Program-made: the position numbers and the translations under genes
In this document: one piece after another, positions 54,603 to 63,588 of the stretch
Layout: each line of letters begins with the position of its first letter
Numbering within the stretch: the first letter of the stretch is position 1
Origin: Prorocentrum cordatum
Lineage: Eukaryota > Sar > Dinophyceae > Prorocentrales > Prorocentraceae
Direction: 5' to 3'
DNA length: 64,000 bases
Assembly (NCBI GenBank): GCA_963575745.1
Contig: CAUYUJ010019104.1
Coordinates: forward strand, 215,900 to 279,899
The notes under the pieces: model-generated
Told to the model about the DNA's origin: nothing
What the model saw: only the letters and a program-made list of their open reading frames with translations
The model's database searches: none

Positions 54603-56130
54603 ATGTTGCATTGCATTGGCCAGAGTAGGGCGCGGCAGGACGAGCTGGCTCGAAATGATGGTCGTTTGGTCCGTCCCAGGCTGAGCGATGCGCGTGACCA
54701 CGTGGAACCGGCTGGCAGTTCCACGCTCGGCGTTTCGCTGCGAAGAGCAGCGAGCATTTCAGGTCCCACAGTCGACGTGCGGAGAATTGAGTCGGATCTG
54801 GCCGTCGAGGGAGCAGTAGATCATTCGGATTTCCTTGGCATTTCGGCGGCAGAGGCGCAGGACATCTGGTCTGCGCTCAGAGGCGTACCTTTGCCGTTCG
54901 CGGAGGCGCTGACGGAGCTGTGCGCGTCAGCATGTGCTTCTGCAGAACCTGAGGGCGCAGTGCGCGGCGCTGTGGCCCCGCCCGACGCCCCGATACTCCC
55001 CGAACCGCCTGTGCTTGCCCTTGCGTCAGGGACAAACTCTCGGGCAATGGCAGCGCGCGCGGCTCTCAAGCTTTGCGCTGTGGCCCGCGCGTCTGGGGAA
55101 ATGCCAGGTCCTGCAACACTCGCAGATGCCATCTTGGTTTTGGCCAAAATTGACGGGGATGTGTTTCCGCTGCCCTCTTCTTCGCCAAGGCAAGAGCTGA
55201 CTCGCAGCCGCCATGTTGTCGACTTGGAGGCCATGAGTGAGCAGGCTGCGTGGCTCGAATTTTGCGGGTGGCGCGCCAGTGCGCGAGGCTACTCTTCTGC
55301 AGTGCGGTTGTACGGCCAGGTGGCTTTGCAGTCGGCATCTGCACCTTGGCCGCCGACGACGCCCGTGGTTGACGCATATATCAGCTTATTTCGGAGTGCA
55401 GGGACCTTGGCGCGATATTTGTCCCACCTCCGCACTGTGCTGCATTGGATGCGTTTCCCTTTGGGCGCCCTGGCAGATGCGGCCCGGGTCGTCCGTGGCG
55501 CTGAGAAGGCAGGCCGGTCGTTCAGAAGGCCTCGCGTTCGTGCCACCGCTGCTGAGACCAAAGCGCTGTCCACGTGGTGCTTGGCGTTCGGCCTGCCCGA
55601 CGTTGGGGCGTCCTGGGTCGTGGCGCGTCATTTCTGTCTACGGTATGGCGAGGTTCTACAGATTGGATCGGTGACAGCGCCAGTCTCCCTCGCCGCGGCG
55701 GCTGGTACGCGCAAGGAGGTGTCCATCACTTTCACCAACAGGAAATGCTACACCGAGCCCGCGCAAGTGGTTCGGAGGTGCATATGCGCCCTCCAGGGTA
55801 AAGCGCTTTGTGGAGTATGTGCTTGTTTCTCGCCACGGCTGTCATCCCGGACCGCTGTTTCCTGGCCTGACATATTCGGAAAGCCGTGCCACGCTGAAGG
55901 TGGCGGCTCAGGCGTGCGGCATAGAAAACGCCATGTTCTGGGGAACGCATGCTTTTCGCCGAGGTTGGGCGACGGATTGTTTGCAGGCGAACGGCCCCAC
56001 TGCCCTGTTTTATTCTGGTGGGTGGCGCGGGCTCACCGCGTTCGCGCACGCCTCAGCCAGGGCGCGGGGGAACGTGGCGGCAGCAGAGTTCTTAGTTGAA
56101 CACTCAGATTCGCCGGACGCTGCTGAGTAA
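54603..56130 (+). pseudogene. Tyrosine recombinase of YR element C
   Basis: MLHCIGQSRARQDELARNDG, open to about 55820. There a 2-nt deletion relative to element B (GTATGTGCTT against GTATGTGTGCTT) shifts frame; the rest runs to TAA at 56130. Motifs are VVARHFCLRYGEVLQIG, FTNRKCYTEP, GTHAFRRGWATD, SGGWRGLTAF. The Tyr position is His (FAHASARARG, codon 56047-56049), as in element B. Confidence 0.87.
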
Positions 56131-56211
56131 AAATGCTCCTGCTTGCATGGGGGAGCACAGGTACCAGTAGCAAACCGCTTCGCGCAGCTGTCCGGACCCA
56201 CCTGGGCGCAG

Positions 56212-56796
56212 TGGGTGCCCTGGAGGCTTCCCAGGGCGGCCCCAGCCAGCTGCACGTACGTGCGTTGCCCATTGCACGTGTGGGAACGCGTGAATGTACA
56301 TGCGAGGAATAATTTTAGTCGCCCCTACATCACGAGGCACGAGTGGTTTGGGGGGCAGTGAAATTTGATGAGTAGGATTATTGTCCACTCTTGGCCTTTT
56401 GGCCTCCTGGCTTCCTAGCTTCGTGCGTCTGGCTCATGGCCGGAAGCTTCCTATGGAGGCTGCGGAGTTGGAGGGGAAGTTCTTGCTCACGCCTGGCCCG
56501 TCTGTCGTTGGTCGTCGCGCGCACCAGGGGCCTTGTGGACCTTGCGTCAGCGCGCGGACGCAGCAGGGCCTGCGGGGTCAGGGGGTGCGCGTGCGCATCG
56601 CTTCTCGTGGGGCTGCCGCTGCCGCGGTGCAGGCTGCTCTCGGGTTGGCTTGCTTTCCCCGCCCACCCGCTCCCTCGCGTTCCGCTGGTTGGGTGCCCTG
56701 GAGGCTTCCCAGGGCGGCCCCAGCCAGCTGCACGTATGTGTGTTGCCCATTGCACGTGTGGGAACGCGTGAATGTACATGCGAGGAATAATTTTAG
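56212..56796 (+). repeat. Split direct repeats B1-A2-B2, element C
   Basis: B1 56212-56318 and B2 56690-56796 are both 107 bp (TGGGTGCCCTGGAGGCTTCC ... AGGAATAATTTTAG). A2 56319-56689 matches A1 at 51895. Together with A1 this gives the complete A1-genes-B1-A2-B2 plan of PAT/Ngaro-type YR elements. Confidence 0.92.
56309..56371. promoter_or_regulatory. Junction palindrome, element C
   Basis: CCCCTACATC and GGTTTGGGG form the inner arms around a 12-nt loop. The outer arms are AATAATTTTAG and TGAAATTTGAT, imperfect. Confidence 0.5.
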
Positions 56797-57183
56797 CATA
56801 CCCCCTAAACCAAAGGTTTCGATGGGGAGGAAAATCTAAAGCCCCGCCTGACGCGAAACGGTTGGTAGATTCATCGGTTGATGGCTTTAGACGTGTACGT
56901 AAACTCGTGGGCAGTCACGGCTTGGGCCCCCGACGGAGCGGCGGATTTCTTCCAAAGCCTGGTTGGCTCCAACTCGGAGCAGCGGTTGTCTTCGACAACT
57001 CCGGAGGCCGATCGGGGCACCGCCCGGCTCGGGGGCGGGGTAGCAAGTTCCCGGCACCGCGGCCGCCGCGGAGCAAGCGCCCTGCGGGGTGCACTCGCTC
57101 CACCGGGGGGTCTTCGCAGGCTCCCAGTGGTCCACAAGGTGGGCCAGGTGCTGTTCACAGCGCCCGTGGTGTTGTTTGTCGTC
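56797..57183 (+). repeat. D-family terminal unit, first part
   Basis: Starts CATACCCCCTAAACC-AAA-GGTTTCGATGGGGAGG immediately after the B2 of element C and matches 39096-38700 (reverse) and 63595-64000. At 57184 it switches to RNase H/YR coding sequence. The remainder of the unit resumes at 59172. Confidence 0.82.
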
Positions 57184-57186
57184 TTG

Positions 57187-57345
57187 TGCCCCTTCCGTGC
57201 GCCGTCTGCTCAGAACCTTGCAGACGCCCCGTCCAGAGCCCATGAAGAGCCAGACAAATTGCGCATTCTGCTCGAGCAAGGGTTCGAGGAGGTGCACTGG
57301 CGCTGGCCGGAAGCAAGCGTTTGGGACGAGCTCTGGCGAGGACAG
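57187..57345 (+). pseudogene. RNase H tail of YR element D
   Basis: APSAQNLADAPSRAHEEPDK, LRILLEQGFEEVHWRWPEAS: the last RNase H motif (compare VPSHLNLADAPT) and the conserved pol C-terminus. No RT remains upstream. Confidence 0.7.
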
Positions 57346-57446
57346 ACGCGAGCGCAGGAGGGAAAAAAATTGCACGCAACAGTTGACCGTCGTGGCCTTT
57401 TCTTCTGGCTTCGCGGCCGCCTGCCTGTCGCAGCCTGCGCCCTCAT

Positions 57447-57468
57447 TCCGTAGCCGGTTGGGCACAAG
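57447..57468 (+). other. SL-like motif before the YR start, element D
   Basis: TCCGTAGCC-GGTTGG-GCACAAG, exactly 22 nt and identical to the spliced leader at 18 of 22 positions, 9 nt upstream of ATG 57478. Its TAG also ends the upstream frame. Confidence 0.65.
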
Positions 57469-57477
57469 CGCTTCTTG

Positions 57478-59004
57478 ATGGCCTTCCAGTTTATCGATGC
57501 TTCCCGGCGGCGCCATCTGGAGGCCGCCCGGGGCGCGCAGGTGCCGCAGCAGACTCCTGTGCCAACGGAGCTGAAGGCATGGTTCCAGAGTGTGCTGGCC
57601 CGAACGCCAGCTTCGTGCCATCCGGCATCGCCTGACGCAGTCTTGCAGGCGCTGGCCGATTCTGGTGCTGTTCATGGCGGCGACCTCCAAGGCCTCTCAG
57701 CAGCAGAGTTGCGAGAGGTGTGGCCGCCTCTCAGAACGCTGTCCGATGACTTCCTGCGTTCCGTGTCGTGGCAGACGGGCGCGCGCGGCTCAAGCACCGT
57801 CGTGCCTAAGCTGAAAAGACACAAGCCAGAACGCTTTTGTGAGCAAGAACTACCTCCCGGGAGGCCGGCTGCCAGGGCGGCGGCCGACGAGTTTTCAGCA
57901 GCAGTGGAAGTTTTGGTGCAAGCCAGAGCTCAAAGATGTGCGCCTCCCGCTGATGTCCTGGCGCAATCAATTTCTGTCATATGCAGAGCGCCAGCTCCGG
58001 GACTGCATGACGGTGCCGCGGCCTCACCTCTGCCATCGGCGAGAGCGCGGTGGCTGGCGCAAATTCCGGCGGAGCGTCGCGATGATGTGCTCCGCGGCCG
58101 CTTGCTGCTCCAGGAAATGGAAAACTGGCGACAGAGTGGACAAGGCTACGCATCAGCTGTGCGATTGTGGGGCAAGCTGGCAGCGGCAACTGGCGTACCA
58201 GAGTGGCCGCCTGATCAGGTGGTGCTCGCAGCACTTGTATTTGCAGTCCCACGGGCGTCCACGCTCTCCCGGTACTGTTCCCATTTGCGGTCCATTCTCA
58301 GGCTTATACAGGCGCCTTTGGGGTCGCTGGCTGACACGAGTATGCTAGTCAAAGGCGCCCAGAAGAGCTGCACTTCTGCGCCGCGCTTCAAGGCCACTGC
58401 GTCTGCGAGGCAGACCCGCGAACTCGCGGGCTACGCCCGGGACGTGTTGCAAGACGCGGAGCTCGCAGACAGTTGGGTCGTGGCCAGACATTTCACATTG
58501 AGGTATAGCTGCGAAGTACTTAAACTTGGTGCCGACCCGTCCCACTCTGAAGTGCGGTGCCACGTCCGTGACAATGTGTCTGAGGTTACCGTCGTTTTGC
58601 ACAGAAGGAAAATGCAAGACAAATCTGTGCATGTGGCGCGGCAGTGCATTTGCAAGTCCGCATCGCCAGACTTGTGCGGGGTCTGCGTCTTGCGTCGACG
58701 TTGCGGCCAGGGAGCACTATTTCCAGTCCTCCAGTACGACAGGGCTTTAGCAGCATTGAAAACTGCAGCACTCGCACTTGGTTCCCCGAGAGGAGCAGAA
58801 TGGGGCACCCACTGCTTCCGCCGCGGTTGGGCCAATGACGCCCTGCGCCATGGGGGAGTGCCAGCCTTGTTTTATTCAGGCGGCTGGCGTGGCTTAGCTG
58901 CGTTCGGCTACGCCGCGGCGCAGACGAAGGGGGAAGTTCTGGCTGCTAAGTGGGCAGCAGAGTTTTCCGACTCGTCAGGCGATGGATCAGGCGTAGAGAG
59001 TTGA
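57478..59004 (+). CDS. Tyrosine recombinase of YR element D, intact
   Basis: The only unbroken YR gene here, 508 codons from ATG 57478 to TGA 59002-59004. The N-terminal half is variable (MAFQFIDASRRRHLEAARG). The SAM-like DNA-binding region includes YASAVRLWGKLAAATGVPEW and YCSHLRSILRLIQAPLGSLA. Catalytic residues: Arg in VVARHFTLRYSCEV, a Lys in the HRRKMQDK hairpin, His445 and Arg448 in THCFRRGWANDAL, Trp470 in SGGWRGLAAF, and Tyr478 in FGYAAAQTKG. There is one extra codon (Cys) after LRYS relative to the other copies. It would integrate the circular double-stranded DNA intermediate. Its own gag and RT are missing, so it could only act in trans. Confidence 0.92.
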   Translation: MAFQFIDASRRRHLEAARGAQVPQQTPVPTELKAWFQSVLARTPASCHPASPDAVLQALADSGAVHGGDLQGLSAAELREVWPPLRTLSDDFLRSVSWQTGARGSSTVVPKLKRHKPERFCEQELPPGRPAARAAADEFSAAVEVLVQARAQRCAPPADVLAQSISVICRAPAPGLHDGAAASPLPSARARWLAQIPAERRDDVLRGRLLLQEMENWRQSGQGYASAVRLWGKLAAATGVPEWPPDQVVLAALVFAVPRASTLSRYCSHLRSILRLIQAPLGSLADTSMLVKGAQKSCTSAPRFKATASARQTRELAGYARDVLQDAELADSWVVARHFTLRYSCEVLKLGADPSHSEVRCHVRDNVSEVTVVLHRRKMQDKSVHVARQCICKSASPDLCGVCVLRRRCGQGALFPVLQYDRALAALKTAALALGSPRGAEWGTHCFRRGWANDALRHGGVPALFYSGGWRGLAAFGYAAAQTKGEVLAAKWAAEFSDSSGDGSGVES

Positions 59005-59290
59005 GGAATACAACGGCAACATGCTATCGGGCTGGCGCTATTCCGCGCGAGCCCTGCTTATCCCAAGTCCAGGAGGTCCGGGATTTACAAGCGGAGCGAT
59101 GCTCCAGAACTCACGCGGGGATCCGGGCCCGAGTCGCCTACATTGGGAGTGTTATGGACAGGGCGAGTCGAGCCCTCACCATTGGGGCGCTTCTCTCGGG
59201 GCTCTTGCTCGCCTGTCGCGCCGGCAGCGCCCAGATTCCTGGCCCACTTCAGGCGCGCCCACTCCACCAGAAGGCGGGCAAGTAGATTTT
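59005..59290 (+). repeat. Spacer and second part of the D unit
   Basis: 59005-59171 is unassigned. 59172-59290 (GGGGCGCTTCTCTCGGGGCT ... GGCGGGCAAGTAGATTTTC) matches the far end of the D unit at 38640-38538. It joins RT coding sequence of element E exactly at GATTTTC. Confidence 0.65.
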
Positions 59291-60790
59291 CGTGCAAGGT
59301 TGGAAGACCGTAGGCTGGGAAACGTTCCCCAAAGTTAGATGCATCGATGATTTTTCTGCGTCGCGTATCAATGAAGGCACGCAAGTATCCGAGAATATGC
59401 TTCCCGACACGCTAGACTCACTTGTAGCGCTGGTGTTGAAGATCACAAAATCAAGAACATGCGCATTCGTTGGCGCAAAGATGATTTTGTGCAAGCCTTC
59501 ACGACACTACCAATATGCAGCTCTCACCTTCCATTGGCAGTTGTCGTGTGGCAGGAGGCGTTGGCTAAAGACCAGTGTCTCCAGCTCCTGGCAATGCCCT
59601 TTGGCTCTTCCGCCTCCGTGTCCGCCTGGGAGCGGTTCGGTTTGGCAATTCAGGGCGTGCTTGCGCAGATTTTCCTAGTGCTGTACCTTCGCTTCGTCGA
59701 CGATTTGTTTTCGGGCGACGCGATGGTAGAGCAAATAGATGTTGGCGGAGACCCTCTGACAGGCCCTGCTGGCACGGCCAAGCTGGCCAGGTACGTAATT
59801 TCAGATCTTCTCGGCTGGGATTTGGATGCCGCCAAGGCTGTCACAGAACAGCCATCGGCCACCATTCTCGGCGTCGGCGTTCGTTTTGATGACGCCCGGC
59901 AAGAGATAGTTTTGGACGTGGGTCCGGAGAAGCTCGAGTTGTGGAGCTCCCATATCGTCAGGGCCCTCAAAGCGGGCGCGTTGCCGCCGGCAGAAGCGCA
60001 GAAGCTGGCCTTGCGTTTGAGTTGGGGTGCCAGCTCAGTTTTTGGCAAGGGGGCGCGTGCTCCGCTGGCAGCTTTGTTCTTTCATGGCGCAGGCCGCACC
60101 AGCCGTCTCACTGCGAGGACGAGGCTCGCGCTCACATGGTGGCATAAGTTTTTGCAATCGCCACCCTCGCGGCGTGCACCGCTGCAACTCCGCGAGCGCC
60201 AGCGGTGCATTTTGTACAGCGACGCAACCGGCACTGGCATGATGGCGCGGGTGCTGCACGCTCCATTCGCCAAAGTCTGGGCCGCCACTAGTGTGCCCGA
60301 CAGCGCTCGCCAATGGGCACACTGGCGAAAGAACCAGATCGGCACCTGGGAGCTGATGGCAGCGATCTGCGCATTGAAATGGATTTTAAGCATTGGCCAA
60401 GCAGATCTCGAGATCATCTGCTTCGTCGATAACAAAAGCGCATTGGGTGCGCTTGTGCGAGGTTGCTCGCGGAAGTCCGATTGGAATTGTCTGATTGGCA
60501 ATCTGTGGCTTCTCGTCGCCGACAAGGCGCATTTCCTGCATCTTTGGCATGTGCCTTCGCATTTGAATCTCGCAGATGCCCCCACGAGGCCGTCTGAGAA
60601 GGCAGAGCAAATTGCCGAGCTGCAGGCGCGAAATTTTCAGCGCGTTGAGTGGCTGTTTCCGCCGGAGCACCCTGGGGCGGCTGAAGAAAAAAGTGAAACA
60701 ATAACATGTGCACAGGTTCTGATTGGAGGAGGGATACCATGCGCCGGTCTTGCCTTCTCCGTAGTATCGGCTCAATGCTTAGTTTTGTAA
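59291..60790 (+). pseudogene. pol (RT-RNase H) of YR element E, 5' truncated
   Basis: Begins inside RT: GWKTVGWETFPKVRCIDDFS ASRINEG. A frame change near 59465 follows, then one open frame to TAA 60790: WRKDDFVQAFTTLPICSSHL (motif A), LLAMPFGSSASVSAWERFG (B), YLRFVDDLFSGD (C), LALRLSWGASSVFGKGA, CILYSDATGTGMMARV, TWELMAAICALKW, ICFVDNKSALGALVRG, VPSHLNLADAPTRPSEK. gag and the N-terminus of pol are missing. The 3' end overlaps the YR gene by 16 nt. Confidence 0.88.
60758..60774 (+). other. SL-like motif before the YR start, element E
   Basis: TCCGTAG-TATC-GGCTCA followed directly by ATG (60775). Both ends of the spliced leader are exact; the middle is shorter. Confidence 0.6.
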
Positions 60791-62286
60791 ACGAGAGCCG
60801 AAGCAAGCGTCTGCGTGCTGAAGGTGCCCCGCCCGGGCAGGCGAGCGATGTGAACTCGGTTTTCGCTCGCGTGCTGCAGGGCGCGGCTGGCGTGAATATG
60901 GTTGATATCTCTGGTCTTTGTGAAGCTCTGGAGAACGGTGGCTTCCAGCATTTGTCTGTCTGATTTGGGCGGTTTGGAAGCAAATGAATTGGTAGATCTC
61001 GTCCCTGCGTTTTCTGGACAGAACGTTGCGCTCGTCAAAGCCTTCTTGGCGCAGTGTCAGCGCCAGGCCGACCGGGAGTTAGCGGCCGCGGCGTGCCGAC
61101 AGGCAACGCGCACCGAGGCTGCCTCGTCCTCTTCAGGGGCTTGGGCAGAGGCACAAACCCGAGTTGCGAGCCAAAGCGATCCACGTGAGGCAGCCAACGA
61201 CGAGCAAGGTCGTGCTGGCTTGTTCTTGCTTGGTGAATCGCGCCGTGCTCGCGTTGTTCCCGAACCTCCTGTGCTAGCAGCCGCGCTGGCGGCCGCCGCC
61301 CGCTGCAATTGCTATCCAGGGGCGGAGCCAATTGGCAGGCCCCGTGAAGAAGTCAAACGTGCACGTCGCGATGTTCCTGGCGGAGATCATCTCCATCTTC
61401 ACACTCTGTGGGTCGAGTTCGCTGCCTGGCGAAAAAGTGCTCCACAATGCGCTTCCGCCGTCCGCTTGTGGGGCGAAGCTGCCAGGGCCATTTCGGCGCC
61501 CAGCTGGCCACCGTCCGAATCTGTTCTCAATGCCTTTGTGGGGTTATTCCGTAATGGGAACAGTCTGCAGAAATATGTTTCTCATGTTCGCAGCGTGCTC
61601 TACCTATTGCAGGCCCCTCTCGGTGTTCTCGACGACACAGAAAGGCTGGCAGAGGCGCCGAGAAAATTACCCGAGACGTATTCAGGAGAGTGAAGATCCG
61701 GGCGACGGCGGAAGAAACCAAACTCATCCGCAAGTGGTGCGCTGAAGCTGGATATCCGCTGTTGGCGGCGTCGTGGGTGGTCGCTCGCCAATTTTGTTTG
61801 CGTTACTCTGAGTTGCTGCTCCTCGGGTCAAATGCTGTGACATTCCGCTTCAGCGGCGATGAACGCAAAACCTGTGTCATTCGTTTCGCGCAGCGCAAAT
61901 GTCACAACGAACCGTGTGAGACAACCGGACGTTGTATTTGTCAGCTGCAAGGGCGCTCCTTGTGTGGTGTCTGCGAATTATTCTCTGTAGGAGCAGCAGT
62001 GTCGGTCCCCTTCGCGAGCGTGCAATATGCCGACGCTCTTGCTGTTCTCAAACTTGCAGCAGCCGCCCTGCAGTTGCGGAGTGCTGCGGCCTGGGGCACG
62101 CACGCTTTCAGGCGAGGCTTTGCCGACGAGGCGCTCCAACAAGGAGGGCCCGCAGCTTTGTTTTTTAGTGGTGGTTGGAAGGGCGTGGCGGCTTTCGGTT
62201 ACGTCAGCGCCCAAAGTCGCGGTGCTTTGTCGGCGGCCGAATGGCTAGTTGACCACTCCGACTCAAGTGACGGCGAGCATGCCTGA
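60775..62286 (+). pseudogene. Tyrosine recombinase of YR element E
   Basis: MLSFVNESRSKRLRAEGAPP, with frame changes near 60958 and 61670. Motifs are YVSHVRSVLYLLQAPLGVLD, VVARQFCLRYSELLLLG (Arg), FAQRKCHNEP (Lys candidate), GTHAFRRGFADEAL (HxxR), SGGWKGVAAFGYVSAQSRG (Tyr codon 62200-62202). It ends TGA 62286. All catalytic residues remain, split over three frames. Confidence 0.88.
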
Positions 62287-62508
62287 CTGTGGCATCGTGT
62301 GCGTGGGGTTGTAAAACCAATAGGAACAGGAAACGGTCTTCACGATGTGCCCCTGTCAGGCGCTGCCGCGCAGTCCGTCGCCTTCTGGTGCATTGGGAGC
62401 CCAGAGGCGGGTTCCCAGAAGGCTCCTGCCAGCCAGGCAGCGCCGTTCACACGCCCTATGCTGGCGCAAGGACGCCGGCCATTCTACAGTGGGCCTGGCT
62501 ACCGCAAT

Positions 62509-62550
62509 GGTTTTCATGATTCATAAACTCGTTTATGCTGCAGGAAAACC
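62509..62550. promoter_or_regulatory. Junction palindrome, element E
   Basis: GGTTTTC-6 nt-CATAAAC-tc-GTTTATG-6 nt-GAAAACC: both arm pairs are perfect and centred on 62529/62530. It lies exactly on the B1-A2 boundary. Confidence 0.82.
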
Positions 62551-62816
62551 GTGAGGAGCAGCCCCACGTGTGTTCGCCTCCACTCCTCAATTCCTGCACG
62601 CCCAATGCCTGCGCAGCGGGCTGCGGTGTCGGCGGCCGGCGGTTTCTGCGCGAAGCGGCGGAAGTATGCTCACCTTGCTCTGTTCGTGTGTACTCTGGTG
62701 CGGTCTCGCACGGCGGTTCGCCCGCGCTGCTCGGGTCTCGTCTGCTGGGCCGATCGTGTCTCGCAGTTCTTCTGTTGCTGCTCCCGCGCGCTGGCTCCTT
62801 GAAGCCAGATCGAGAA

Positions 62817-63345
62817 TGCTCCCTGATAAGAGCAGCGGAGAAAAAACTCGCTGACAGGGGCTGCACAAACAAGACAGGCTCCCTGATAGGAGCGGCGCCT
62901 CCGAAGCTCCCTGAAAGGAGCTGCGCCTGCGTGCTCCCTGATAGGAGCCAGCGGTGCCCAGCGCTCCCTGAAAGGAGCTGCGCCTGCGTTCTCCCCGACA
63001 GGAGCGGCGCCCTAAAGCTCCCTTTCGCGTGTCCCCTGACAGGAACAGCGGCCGAAAACTCCTTGACAGGAGCGGCGCCTCAAAGCTCCCTGACAGGAGC
63101 GGCGCTTCAAAGCTCCCTGACAGGAGCGGCCCCCCAGAACAGAAGTTCGCCGAAGGGGGCGGCGCCCAATGCCCCCTGAAAGGAGCTGCGCCTGCGCACT
63201 CCTCGACAGGAGCGCTGCCCACCAGAGCTCCTTCCTGTGCTCCCTGACAGGAGCAGCGCCCCCAGGCTCCCTGAAAGGAGCTGCGCTTGTGTGCTCCCAG
63301 ACAGGAGCGGCGCCCCCGAAGCTCTGTAGCAGGAGTCGCGCCCGC
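62817..63345. repeat. Array of short hairpins inside A2 of element E
   Basis: About 17 units of GCTCC-ctgaca-GGAGC followed by GGCGCC or TGCGCC, spaced about 25-30 bp. Each unit is itself an inverted repeat. Confidence 0.85.
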
Positions 63346-63588
63346 GCGCCTCCTGGGGCGGCTCCGTGGCGCTGCGCCGGCGCGCTCCCCAGCAACAGCC
63401 TGGCGGCTGTCTGCCAACTTTCTGCCCGCCCTCATGCCGCCCTATGGCCCGCGCCGGCGTCCTGCCCTGGCTGGGAGCCCAGAGGCGGGTTCCCAGAAGG
63501 CTCTTGCCAGCCAGGCAGCGCCGTTCACACGCCCTATGCTGGCGCAAGGACGCCGGCCATTCTACAGCGGGCCTGGCTACCGCAATGG

